64,000 nucleotides of DNA from an uncultured Collinsella sp. (GTDB taxonomy: Bacteria; Actinomycetota; Coriobacteriia; Coriobacteriales; Coriobacteriaceae): the NCBI GenBank assembly GCA_902470695.1, contig CABRHH010000006.1:1-64000 (forward strand), given 5' to 3'. The notes under the pieces were generated by a model, which saw only the letters and a list, made by a program, of their open reading frames with translations, searched no databases and was not told the DNA's origin. The position numbers were made by a program, and so were the translations under genes. Below, piece by piece: positions 1 to 8,499 of this stretch (within the stretch, counting starts at the first letter, position 1; the number at the start of each line of letters is the position of its first letter).

Positions 1-424
1 AGGTTCCTATCGAAAATCTCGGGCGCTACCCCTTGACTTCAAATAGCAGGTCTTTCTTCTAGCTCCAATGGGCAATATTATTGTAATTCGACAAAGCAAC
101 ATTTCAATAATATTTTTCTATGTTTCCAATACGTTAAAAACACGCATGAGGAAGCTCGTCCGCCTCCGAATTCAAGCGGCGCGAGACGTGCAGTATTTGA
201 TTGGAAGAACGTGATTCATCAAATGGGGTGCTGCAAGCAACGCCCGAAAAGGGGACTCCGGGCAACACCCGAAAACCTGCATCATCGCATCAGACTGGAG
301 GGCACGGCGACACTCACCCACCGAAGCGGCCACCTGCCGCATCGGCTGCCCTCCCCTGCTATGACCGGCCCCGTGAAACCCCTACGGCGGCCGCCAACCA
401 GGCAGCCGCCTGTCGCAAGGCTGC
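1..424. other. gene-free left edge
   Basis: No convincing gene. About the first 200 bases are AT-rich and look like intergenic or promoter DNA belonging to a gene left of the window. The remainder is GC-rich and lies downstream of the minus-strand XRE gene. The open frames crossing it on the plus strand are Arg/Pro-rich antisense shadows. Confidence 0.5.
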
Positions 425-754
425 CTACTCGTCGCTCAAGTCGACCACATACACCGTCTCGGGCTCACGACGTCCAGAGCGGTTCGAAGCCTTCGACCTG
501 TTCATGGCATTGCGCACGCGCGACACGGCCAGCTCATCGAGCTCGTGCTCGTCAACGCGCCGGATCAGGTCACCCGGCTGGCAGTCGAGTTCAACACAGA
601 TGTCCAACAAGGTTTTCAACCGAATAGCCCGCACCTTGCCGTTGCGCAACTTGGAGATATTCGCTGCTGTGTGACCGGTAGCCCGGATCAAATCAGTGTT
701 GGACTTCCCCCTTTTGAGCAGCATCGATTCAAGTTCAATGATCAGGTAGTCCAC
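425..754 (-). CDS. XRE-family regulator (YozG-like)
   Basis: Small Cro/C1-type DNA-binding protein of 109 residues. Residues about 1-65 form a helix-turn-helix domain, with the recognition region around TAANISKLRNGKVRAIRL; the last 40 residues are polar. Regulators of this type regularly sit beside DUF2975 membrane proteins, as here. The start is a GTG with AGGAG five bases upstream, and the TAG stop of the preceding DUF2975 gene falls at this ribosome site, so the two genes are very probably translationally coupled. It likely controls its own two-gene operon; no operator could be assigned. The physiological signal is unknown. Confidence 0.85.
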   Translation of the reverse strand: MDYLIIELESMLLKRGKSNTDLIRATGHTAANISKLRNGKVRAIRLKTLLDICVELDCQPGDLIRRVDEHELDELAVSRVRNAMNRSKASNRSGRREPETVYVVDLSDE

Positions 755-762
755 AACCGCTC

Positions 763-1323
763 CTAAACCAGATCGTCAGACTGCTGCTGCAGCAGTGCGC
801 CATACCGCCACAAGAGCGCAAGAGCCAGGGCCACGAGCGCCGCTACAAGAGAACCGAAGTCGACGATCGGACCGCCCGGAATATATAGAACAAGCGGGTT
901 GGGATTGCACGCCAAGATCCCAAAGACCAGGTCGATCTCGATATTGCCAGCTGATGCAATGAGCGGCACGAGCGCGTTCAAGAGAAGCGCGATGCCGAGA
1001 AATGCAATCTTGCGGGCATGAGCGATGGAAAAGGGCGAGTGACCGCATGCGATGTCGGATGAAATGCCCTGCAACACCACGAGAATCGTAGCCCCAACGA
1101 TCAGGATGGGGATGGCGGCGACAGGCCACAGCTCGCCGCCACCCTTCAGGTGAATGACCCCCGAAGCGTCGATAGAGCGCATCTCGCCGACCACATGAGC
1201 TACGACCAGGCCGACGATAATCACAAAAGCACCGAGAAGTACCGAGAAAACGCACGACAGCACCTTGCCCATATGCTGCGCGTCACGCAAGGAATGATCC
1301 ATCCGTTCGAGCTCTTTTGTCAT
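763..1323 (-). CDS. DUF2975 integral membrane protein
   Basis: A 186-residue membrane protein with four hydrophobic segments, at about residues 20-46, 70-90, 105-130 and 150-175. It matches the size and layout of the DUF2975 family, whose function is not established. It is the first gene of a two-gene operon with the XRE regulator just downstream. The ATG at 1323 is preceded by AAGGGG at a normal distance. Pairs of this kind often behave as small sensing or stress modules, but that role is inferred from family context only. Nothing in the sequence identifies a ligand. Confidence 0.75.
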   Translation of the reverse strand: MTKELERMDHSLRDAQHMGKVLSCVFSVLLGAFVIIVGLVVAHVVGEMRSIDASGVIHLKGGGELWPVAAIPILIVGATILVVLQGISSDIACGHSPFSIAHARKIAFLGIALLLNALVPLIASAGNIEIDLVFGILACNPNPLVLYIPGGPIVDFGSLVAALVALALALLWRYGALLQQQSDDLV

Positions 1324-1429
1324 CGTCGCCCCTTCATCGTTTAGATTGCCATGTCAATATTCAACTACTTTATCGAATAACAGGCAAGTAGGATTCCGGC
1401 AGACAAGGCGTCAGTCGCATCCATAGCAC

Positions 1430-1462
1430 AAGCGACCGCATGCGCAGGCATACGGTCGCCTT
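1430..1462 (-). terminator. hairpin after nanE, possible terminator
   Basis: Long inverted repeat (arms contain GCGACCGCATGC and GCATACGGTCGC with a four-base loop) lying between the nanE stop and the DUF2975 promoter region. It would close the nan operon. The following U-tract is weak, so it may instead be a processing or insulating hairpin. Confidence 0.45.
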
Positions 1463-1515
1463 GCATACAGCCCTTGTCGGCAGCTGTGCACGAGCTGCGG
1501 CGGCGAGCTTCGTCC

Positions 1516-2202
1516 CTACGCCTCGAGCGCGGCCTTGAACCAGCTCGTGAGGCTCGTGGGGTGCGTGATGGCGGTGCCCACGACCACGGCCCAGGCGCCG
1601 GCGTCGATGGCGGCGCGGGCCTCGGCGGGCGTGTGCACGTGCCCCTCGCAGATGATGGGCAACTCAGGGAACTCAGCTGTTGCCTGGCGCAGCAGCGGCA
1701 GGTCGGGGCCCTCATCGAGCGTGGTCTCGATGGCGGGCTTGTTGTGCGACAGCGTGGTGGACACCAGGTCGAACCCGAGCTCGACGGCGCGGCGGATGTC
1801 CTCGATGGTCATGCAGTCGGCCATGAGCAGCACGCCCTCCTGCTGCAGCGGCCGCACCGTATCTTCGAGCGTCTTGCCGTCGGGGCGCGGTCGGTCAGTG
1901 GCGTCAATGGCCACGATGTCGGCCCCGGCCGCCACGCAGGCGCGGGCGTGCCGCAGCGTGGGCGTGATGTAGACGCCCTCGTGGCCGTCTTTCCACAGGC
2001 CGATGACAGGGATCTCCACGCGGCCCTTGATGGCGGCGATGTCGGAAAGACCCTGGCAGCGGATGGCGGCCGCACCGCCCAGCTCGCACGCGCGGCTCAT
2101 GGCCGCCATGTGCTCGGGCGTGCGCAGCGGCTCGCCCGGATAGGCCTGCACACTCACGATGAGCTTGCCCTTGAGAGACTCGATCAACGGATTGACGGAC
2201 AT
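1516..2202 (-). CDS. nanE: N-acetylmannosamine-6-phosphate 2-epimerase
   Basis: Converts ManNAc-6-phosphate to GlcNAc-6-phosphate, the third cytosolic step of sialic acid breakdown. The 228-residue protein has the NanE-type TIM barrel, including SVQAYPGEPL near the N-terminus, the family motif IDATDRPRPDG and the phosphate-binding end VVVGTAITHP. The frame is open further upstream, but the ATG at 2202 has a clear AGGAG six bases away and matches the usual NanE N-terminus. It is the last gene of the seven-gene operon that begins with the solute-binding protein at 10113. The 214-base gap to nanK is GC-rich with no obvious promoter. Confidence 0.95.
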   Translation of the reverse strand: MSVNPLIESLKGKLIVSVQAYPGEPLRTPEHMAAMSRACELGGAAAIRCQGLSDIAAIKGRVEIPVIGLWKDGHEGVYITPTLRHARACVAAGADIVAIDATDRPRPDGKTLEDTVRPLQQEGVLLMADCMTIEDIRRAVELGFDLVSTTLSHNKPAIETTLDEGPDLPLLRQATAEFPELPIICEGHVHTPAEARAAIDAGAWAVVVGTAITHPTSLTSWFKAALEA

Positions 2203-2416
2203 ACGTTCTCCTTCTCGAATACAGGGGCGACCCGCCAGCGCACGACGCCCCATACCTTCAATCCACATCCGCAGGGAGCGCTACACCCCACGTCCACCGG
2301 GTTCCCCGGCAGGCCGGCCCAACCGGATGGGCGCGCGCGTCGAACGCGCGCGGGGGCCATAGGCTCGGCGGCAGGTACGCCGGCCGCGGTGCCGCCCAGC
2401 TACGGTGACACCGCGG

Positions 2417-3382
2417 CTACAGCGACGCCAGCAGGTGCTCGGCGGCACCGATCAGCGGCGCCTCCCCTTCCAGCTCGCCGATCAAGATCGGCGTGTCGAG
2501 CAGCGGGTCGAGCGCCTGGCTGGCGTAGCCTTCCGCCACGCCCACGCGCCAAGTCTCGCTGCGCCAGGTTGGCCCCTGATGGATCACGCCGCCCGACAGC
2601 ACGATGACCTCCGGGTCGAGGATGTTCGCCAGCGACCCCAGGCTCGCCCCGAGCGCGCACGCGGCGTCGTGGATCACGGACGTCGCGCGCTCGTCGCCCG
2701 CCCGACACAGGTCGTTGACATCGCGGCCCACCGTGGGACGGCTCTCGTCCACGCGACCGAAGCGCTCATCGTACATGCGCCCAATCGAGGTGCCCGAGGC
2801 CACGGACTCAAGGTGCCCGGAGCGCCCGCAGGCGCACGGCAGGCCCGCAGCCGCGGCGCTCTCGATATGGCCCATGTGGCCCGCCGCCCCGTGGAAGCCG
2901 CGCATCACGCGGCCGTCCTCCACGTAGGCGCCGCCGATGCCCGTCCCGATGCCCAGGCACAGCACCGACCAGCGCCCCCGGCCCGAGCCCCAGTGAGCCT
3001 CGCCGAGCGCGTGGGCCTGCACGTCGCCCAGCACCGCCACAGGCATCTCGAAGGCCTCGCGCAGGCGTGGCCCCAGCTCGATGCCGCCCCAACCGGGCAT
3101 GATCTCGTTCGCGTACGCGATGCCGCCCGTCGCCGGGTCAACCACGCCGGCCGCAGCCACGCCGATGCCCGCCACCACGCGCGCGGGGTCGCTTTCCAGC
3201 GCGGCGCGCACAGAAGCCTCCACCCGCGTATAGACCGCCTCGCCACCGGACGCAGCATCCGTGGGCACCTCGGCCTCATAGACCGCGTGCGGACGCGTGC
3301 CGTCGGCCGGATAGGCCATGACGGCGCAGGCGATCTTGGTGCCGCCGATGTCGACGGAGCACACGAAGCGCGTATCAGCCAT
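2417..3382 (-). CDS. nanK: ROK-family N-acetylmannosamine kinase
   Basis: Phosphorylates ManNAc with ATP to ManNAc-6-phosphate. The 321-residue protein has an N-terminal phosphate-binding motif VDIGGTKIACAV, the central GIGTGIGGA loop and the ROK zinc region GHMGHIES followed by CACGRSGHLE. In the usual CxCGxxGCxE motif the last Cys is a His here, a substitution to note if zinc binding matters. The ATG at 3382 has GGAGG six bases upstream and lies 21 bases after the nanA stop. ROK kinases include glucose and allose kinases; the substrate is assigned from the nanA and nanE neighbours. Confidence 0.9.
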   Translation of the reverse strand: MADTRFVCSVDIGGTKIACAVMAYPADGTRPHAVYEAEVPTDAASGGEAVYTRVEASVRAALESDPARVVAGIGVAAAGVVDPATGGIAYANEIMPGWGGIELGPRLREAFEMPVAVLGDVQAHALGEAHWGSGRGRWSVLCLGIGTGIGGAYVEDGRVMRGFHGAAGHMGHIESAAAAGLPCACGRSGHLESVASGTSIGRMYDERFGRVDESRPTVGRDVNDLCRAGDERATSVIHDAACALGASLGSLANILDPEVIVLSGGVIHQGPTWRSETWRVGVAEGYASQALDPLLDTPILIGELEGEAPLIGAAEHLLASL

Positions 3383-3403
3383 GATTACCTCCCCAAAGGA
3401 CAC

Positions 3404-4324
3404 CTACAGCAGGCCGCAGGCGGTCAGCACGCCGCGGATGGCCTCGACGTTGTCGCCGGAAAGCGCCTTCACCGGGCGCAGCATCTGGTTGGACGTAAAC
3501 ACGCCCATGAGCATGAGCGCCGTCTTGAACGCGCCGACGCCGGCGCCGTAGCCCTGCACGCCGTCGGTGCAGTCGAAGATATGGGAGAGCTCGTTGAGCT
3601 TGTCCTGCTCGGCCTTGACAGTCGTCCAGTCGCCCGCCTCGGCGGCCTTCCACATGCGCACGTAGCCGTCGGGGTCCACGTTGGCCAAGCCGGGCACCGA
3701 GCCGTCGGCACCGGAAAGGTAGGCGCCGTCGACCACGATCTCGTGGCCGGTGAGCAGCGACAGCGGATGGCCGAGCTTCTCGTTTTCCTGGCACAGGTAC
3801 CTAAAGGAGATGTCGTCGCCTGAGGAGTCCTTCACGCCGGCGAGCACGCCCTCGGCACCGAGCTTGGCCAGCAGCTTCCAGGGCAGCTTGGCATGCACGC
3901 ACACGGGGATGTCGTAGGCGAAGATCGGCAGGTCGAGCTCCTCATGCAGGATGCGGAAGTGCTCCTCCACCTCGGCCAGGCCGCCCAGGGCGTAGAAGGG
4001 GCAGGTGGCAACCAGCACGTCGGCGCCGAGCTCCTGGGCGCGGCGGCCATGGGCGAGCACGCGCTCGGTCTCGGTGTCGATGATGCCCACGAACACCGGC
4101 ACGCGATGGTCCACGATGCGCACGGCCTCGCGGATGATCTGGTCGCGGCGCTCATCGGTGGAGAACACGACCTCACCGGAGGAACCGAGGAAGAACAGGC
4201 CGTCGACGCCCGCCTCGATCATACGGTTGATGTTGCGCTCGAACGACGCGACGTCGAGCTCACGCTCGTCGGTATCCGGCACCACGACCGGGGGAATAAC
4301 GCCGCGATAGGTCGTCTTGGTCAT
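3404..4324 (-). CDS. nanA: N-acetylneuraminate lyase
   Basis: DHDPS/NAL-superfamily aldolase that splits N-acetylneuraminate into ManNAc and pyruvate. In the 306-residue product the Schiff-base lysine is Lys165 in AGVKDSSGD, the catalytic tyrosine is Tyr137 in FAYDIP, and the carboxylate-binding loop is LGSSGEV at about 46-52. Dihydrodipicolinate synthase is the alternative within this fold, but the adjacent nanK and nanE settle the role. The preferred start is the ATG at 4324, nine bases after GGAG; an in-frame TTG at 4330 is too close to the ribosome site. The 200-base gap to the upstream ATPase gene holds a GC-rich hairpin (about 4409-4424) that might lower readthrough between transport and catabolic genes. 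Confidence 0.93.
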   Translation of the reverse strand: MTKTTYRGVIPPVVVPDTDERELDVASFERNINRMIEAGVDGLFFLGSSGEVVFSTDERRDQIIREAVRIVDHRVPVFVGIIDTETERVLAHGRRAQELGADVLVATCPFYALGGLAEVEEHFRILHEELDLPIFAYDIPVCVHAKLPWKLLAKLGAEGVLAGVKDSSGDDISFRYLCQENEKLGHPLSLLTGHEIVVDGAYLSGADGSVPGLANVDPDGYVRMWKAAEAGDWTTVKAEQDKLNELSHIFDCTDGVQGYGAGVGAFKTALMLMGVFTSNQMLRPVKALSGDNVEAIRGVLTACGLL

Positions 4325-4524
4325 GAACAATCACTCCTTGCGCGCGGATGTACCCGCGCATCGACATGGTAGAACGCGCCCGAACGCACCGATGCCGCCG
4401 CCGGACGCGGGGGCCGAGGCCCCGGCGGGGCACTCGGCGTGCGCGCCCGCGGGCGCACCCCGCGCGCCGCGGCCGCAGGACGGCAGCGAAGCATCGGGTG
4501 CGCAGCGGACGCACAGGGGCTAGT

Positions 4525-5346
4525 TTACGCCCCCAGGTTGGGGTGGAGCAGCGAGGGCGCCGCCCCCAGCAGCATCTTCGTGTACGAATCCTGCGGATGC
4601 TCGAACACCTGCTTGGCCGGACCCTCCTCCATGATCTGGCCGTGGTTCATGACCACGATCCTGTCGGAGATGTAGCGGACCGTCTGGATGTCGTGGGAGA
4701 TGAACATCATGGACAGGCCCAGGTCGCGCTTGAGGTCGGTGAGCAGGTTCAGGATCTGCGCGCGCACCGACACGTCGAGGGCGCTGGTGGGCTCGTCGGC
4801 GATGATGGCGCTCGGGTTCAGCGACATGGCGCGGGCGATGGCCACGCGCTGGCGCTGCCCGCCCGAGAGCTGGCCGGGCATGGCACGCAGGGCGCTTTTC
4901 GGCAGGCCCACGAGCTCCACAAGCTCGTGGATGCGGCGCTCCTGCTCGGCGGTGCTGCCCACCTTGTGCACGAGCAGCGGGTCGAGCAGCTGGTCGCGCA
5001 CGATCATGCGCGGGTTCAGCGCGGTGGCGGGGTCTTGGAACACCACGGACACCACGCGGCCCATCTTGCGGCGCAGCTCGGCGGTACGCTTCGTGACGTC
5101 CTCGCCCTTGAAGAACACCTTGCCCGAGGTGGGGCTCTGCAGGCCGCACATGACGTTGGCGGTGGTGGACTTGCCGCAGCCGGACTCGCCCACGATGCCG
5201 ATGGTCTCGCCGGGCATGAGCTTGATGGTCACGTGGTTCACGGCGTGCACCAGGTTGGGGTGGAACAGCGAGCCGGTGCGTGATTTGAACGTGACGGAAA
5301 TATCGTCGAGGAAGATGATCGGCTCGGCCTGAGTGGCAGCGCTCAT
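4525..5346 (-). CDS. oligopeptide-type ABC transporter ATPase, likely sialic acid uptake
   Basis: ATP-binding subunit of the DppF/OppF type, 273 residues. Walker A is GESGCGKST, the signature is LSGGQRQRV, Walker B is AIIADEPTSALD and the switch His lies in MFISHD. The start at 5346 follows a near-perfect AGGAGGTGA and abuts the stop of the permease-ATPase fusion gene. It forms a heterodimer with the ATPase half of that fusion. Peptide-family transporters of this design carry sialic acid in some bacteria (Sat-type), and the downstream nanA-nanK-nanE genes make that the best guess here. Peptide or nickel transport cannot be excluded by sequence alone. Confidence 0.9.
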   Translation of the reverse strand: MSAATQAEPIIFLDDISVTFKSRTGSLFHPNLVHAVNHVTIKLMPGETIGIVGESGCGKSTTANVMCGLQSPTSGKVFFKGEDVTKRTAELRRKMGRVVSVVFQDPATALNPRMIVRDQLLDPLLVHKVGSTAEQERRIHELVELVGLPKSALRAMPGQLSGGQRQRVAIARAMSLNPSAIIADEPTSALDVSVRAQILNLLTDLKRDLGLSMMFISHDIQTVRYISDRIVVMNHGQIMEEGPAKQVFEHPQDSYTKMLLGAAPSLLHPNLGA

Positions 5347-7404
5347 CTACATCACCTCCTGTGCGGTTGCGCCCGCGATCGTGTCGAGGTACGGCGTGAG
5401 GCCGTTTGCCTTGAGGTAGTCGTCGGGCAGCTCGGAGAAGCGGTGGTTGCGGCCGGGCAGCTGCTTGATGACGGGATGGACATCCAGGCCGAGCTCGGGG
5501 TGGCTCGAGCGCGGTGCGAAGCGATCGCCTGTGGGGAAGTCCTGCGGCGAGGGCACCGAGCCGGGCACCTGGTGCAGGCGGCTGCCGTCCTTGGCCCCCT
5601 CCTCGATGGAAAGCACCGAGCCCAGAAGGCCGCGGGTGTACTCGTGGATTGGGTTGGTGAGCAGCTCTTTAGTGGGCGCCTGCTCGATGACCTGACCGGC
5701 GTACATGACCGTGATCTCGCTGGCGACCTCGGCCACGAGCGCCAGGTCGTGGGAGACGAAGATCATGGCGAAGCCGAGCTTGGCCTGCAGGTCGTTCAAA
5801 AGCTTGATGACCTGCTTTTGCACGGTCACGTCGAGCGCGGTGGTGGGCTCGTCGCAGATCACGAGTTTCGGATCGCGGGTGAGTGCCATGGCGATCAGCA
5901 CGCGCTGGCGCTGGCCGCCGGACAGCTCGTGCGGATAGCTCTCAAGCGTGCGCTTGGGGTCCAGCCCCACAAGCTCCAGCAGCTCCTCGGCCGAGCGGGT
6001 ACCGCCGCGGCTCGTCAGCTGCTTCATCTGCTTGGAGATCAGCATCGAGGGGTTGAGCGAGGACAGGGCGTCCTGGTAGACCATGGCGATCTGGTGGCCC
6101 AGCAGCTGGCGGTGCTCTTCTTTTGTGAGCTTGAGCAGGTCGCGTCCGTCGAAGAGGACCTCGCCGGTCACGTGCTCGTCGGCATCGGTGAGGCTCATGA
6201 TCACCTTGGTGGTGATGGACTTGCCGCAGCCGGACTCGCCCACCAGCGCCATGCACTGGCCGGGACGAACCGCGAAGCTGACGTTGTCCACCACGTTCAC
6301 ATCGCCGTGATGCTCGAAGTTGATGGAGAGGTTCTTGACCTCCAGCAGCGGCTTGACGGAGAGGTCGGGCACGTGGCGATCGTCTCGGCGCAGCTCCACC
6401 TCGCGCAGGGCGGCCAAGCGGCGGGAGAGGCTCTCGGCCTGCTCGGCATAGGCGCGCACCGGGTCGGCGGCCAGGATGTCGTCGGCGCGGCGGGACGCGG
6501 CGTCATCGTCGTCGGTGGCCACCATCGCACCGGGCTTGGCGGCCATGGCGTCGGTGAGGCCCTCGGACAGGATGTTCAGCGCCAGGCAGGTCACCATGAT
6601 GGCGATGCCCGGGAACAGCGCCTGCCACCACCGGCCGGCGAGCACGCCGCCGCGGGCGTCGGCCAGGATGTTGCCCCAGGTGGCCGTGGGCTCGGTAATG
6701 CCGGCGCCAATGAAGGTGAGCGAGGCCTCGAAGATGATGGCGTCGGCCACGAGCGTCACGGTGAAGACCATGATCGGCGCGATGCAGTTGCGCAGCACGT
6801 GCTTGATCAAGATCCAGGGCGCCTGGGCGCCGGACACGATTGCGGCACGCACGTAGTCCTCGCCGTACTCCGACACGATGTTCGCACGCACGATGCGCGC
6901 GATCTGCGGCGTGTACATGAAGCCGATGGAGAAGATGATGGCGGGCACGGAGTTGCCCAAGATCAGCACGAGAACGGCCGCCAGCGCGATGCCAGGCACG
7001 GACATGATGATATCCAGCACGCGCATGATCACCTCGGAGATGCTCTTGCGCGCAACCGCGGCGATGGCACCCACGATCGAGCCGCACACCAGCGCGAACA
7101 GCGTGGCGCCGAAGCCGATCACGAGCGAGTACTGGCCGCCGTAGAGCATGCGGGACAGGATGTCGCGGCCCTTGTCGTCGGTGCCGAAGATGAACCCGCC
7201 GCCGGGCGCCTGGCGGGCGCTGAAGATCTCGAGCGGGTCGTGCGGGGCGATCAGCGGGGCGAGGATCGCCGCGAGCGCCACGACCACGAGCAGCACGAGC
7301 GAGATCTTGCTGCTCAGCTTCATGTTCTTGAAGCCGCCGAACCGCATGCCGCGGGATGCGGCCTCCTCGAGCTTGGCGGTTTGCTCTTCACGAATCTTTA
7401 CCAT
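5347..7404 (-). CDS. fused ABC permease and ATPase (DppC-DppD type)
   Basis: A 685-residue fusion. Residues about 30-290 are a DppC-like permease with several membrane spans and the ATPase-coupling region around DYVRAAIVSGA. Residues about 345-640 are a DppD-like ATPase with GESGCGKSI, LSGGQRQRVLIA and LVICDEPTTALD, followed by the family's C-terminal extension. It therefore supplies one membrane half and one motor half of a heteromeric importer with the separate permease (7408-8367) and ATPase (4525-5346). The ATG at 7404 overlaps closely with the upstream stop, pointing to coupled translation. Permease-ATPase fusions occur in some peptide and sialic acid transporters. Confidence 0.92.
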   Translation of the reverse strand: MVKIREEQTAKLEEAASRGMRFGGFKNMKLSSKISLVLLVVVALAAILAPLIAPHDPLEIFSARQAPGGGFIFGTDDKGRDILSRMLYGGQYSLVIGFGATLFALVCGSIVGAIAAVARKSISEVIMRVLDIIMSVPGIALAAVLVLILGNSVPAIIFSIGFMYTPQIARIVRANIVSEYGEDYVRAAIVSGAQAPWILIKHVLRNCIAPIMVFTVTLVADAIIFEASLTFIGAGITEPTATWGNILADARGGVLAGRWWQALFPGIAIMVTCLALNILSEGLTDAMAAKPGAMVATDDDDAASRRADDILAADPVRAYAEQAESLSRRLAALREVELRRDDRHVPDLSVKPLLEVKNLSINFEHHGDVNVVDNVSFAVRPGQCMALVGESGCGKSITTKVIMSLTDADEHVTGEVLFDGRDLLKLTKEEHRQLLGHQIAMVYQDALSSLNPSMLISKQMKQLTSRGGTRSAEELLELVGLDPKRTLESYPHELSGGQRQRVLIAMALTRDPKLVICDEPTTALDVTVQKQVIKLLNDLQAKLGFAMIFVSHDLALVAEVASEITVMYAGQVIEQAPTKELLTNPIHEYTRGLLGSVLSIEEGAKDGSRLHQVPGSVPSPQDFPTGDRFAPRSSHPELGLDVHPVIKQLPGRNHRFSELPDDYLKANGLTPYLDTIAGATAQEVM

Positions 7405-7407
7405 GGC

Positions 7408-8367
7408 CTACACCGTCCTAATGCGCGGGTTGATGAGCAGGTACAGCATGTCAACCACGATATTGATGATGACGAAGGCCAGAGCCACGACGATGACGAC
7501 GCCCTGGACGAGCATGGTCTCGCCGCCGGTGATGCCGGAAAGGATGGCCGTGCCCATGCCGGGCAGGTTGAAGATGACCTCGATGACGACGGCGCCGCCC
7601 ATGAGGTAGCCGATCTTCAGGCCGAGCGTGGTGACCGGCGTGATCAGCGCGTTGCGCAGCACGTTGCGGGCGATAACCACGAACTCGGGCAGGCCGGCGC
7701 CGCGCGCGGTGCGCACGTAGTCGCGGTCGAGCTCCTCGACCATGGCGGTGCGCACGATGCGGGTCATCTGGCCCGTGAGCGGGAATGCCAGCGCCACCGC
7801 GGGCATGAGCATGCGCGCCATGTAGCCGCCGGGGTTGGCGAAGAAGCTCGGCAACGGGCCAGAGGCGGGCAGCACGTGCAGGTAGGACGAGAACACCAAG
7901 ATCAGAAGGACCGCGAGCCAAAACGACGGCGTGGCGATGCCGGCGATCGAGAACACGCGGATGAGCTGGTCGGGCCACTTGTCTCGGTAGAGCGCCGCGA
8001 CCACGCCGAGCACGAACGATACCACCGCGCCGATGATGAGGCCGATGAAGGTCAGCTGGATCGTGACGGGCAGAGCCTTGGCGATGCGGTCGGCCACCGG
8101 CGTGTGGGAGGCGCCGTAGGTGCCCAGATCGCCGGTGAGCAGGCCGGCGATATAGTCGACGTAGCGCTCGGGCAACGGGTCGTTCAGGCCCTCCTCTTCC
8201 ATGTACTGCTCGATGGCCTCCTGGGACGCGCCCTCGCCCAGGGCGTTGCGCGCCGGGATGGACGGGTCGGTAAACGACATCAGGACGAACACCAGCAGCG
8301 TGACGCCGAGCGCCATGATAGGCAGCGCTATCAGACGTCGACCGATAAGGCGCAACAGATTGTTCAC
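7408..8367 (-). CDS. ABC transporter permease (DppB type)
   Basis: Integral membrane subunit of 319 residues with six predicted spans and the DppB-type coupling loop around RDYVRTARGAGLPE. The start is a GTG at 8367 (VNNLLRLIGRRLIALP) with AGGAGGG seven bases upstream; the open frame extends further but without a ribosome site. It pairs with the permease half of the fusion encoded immediately downstream. It is the second gene of the putative sialic acid operon, 132 bases after the binding-protein gene, a spacing that often gives the binding protein its higher expression. Confidence 0.92.
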   Translation of the reverse strand: MNNLLRLIGRRLIALPIMALGVTLLVFVLMSFTDPSIPARNALGEGASQEAIEQYMEEEGLNDPLPERYVDYIAGLLTGDLGTYGASHTPVADRIAKALPVTIQLTFIGLIIGAVVSFVLGVVAALYRDKWPDQLIRVFSIAGIATPSFWLAVLLILVFSSYLHVLPASGPLPSFFANPGGYMARMLMPAVALAFPLTGQMTRIVRTAMVEELDRDYVRTARGAGLPEFVVIARNVLRNALITPVTTLGLKIGYLMGGAVVIEVIFNLPGMGTAILSGITGGETMLVQGVVIVVALAFVIINIVVDMLYLLINPRIRTV

Positions 8368-8499
8368 TGCGTTTCCCTCCTTGTATAGATTGCTCGATCT
8401 GCTTTGAATGACGCACGGCACGGGGGCCCAGGTAGACCTTGTCTCCCGGACCCCCGTTACGGCTGCGGTTTCAGCCGAGGATGTATAAGGCCGCCTGCG

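Noticed and set aside
201..674. Plus-strand open frame at the left edge
   Set aside because: Overlaps the XRE gene in antisense; composition and lack of a ribosome site mark it as a shadow.
4409..4424. Terminator between the transporter ATPase and nanA
   Set aside because: Only a five- to six-bp GC hairpin without a U-tract; kept as a remark under nanA, not as a terminator.
5443..8388. A 981-codon open frame on the plus strand
   Set aside because: Antisense shadow of the ABC transporter genes in GC-rich DNA: His/Gln/Ala/Arg-rich product, no ribosome site, no domain.
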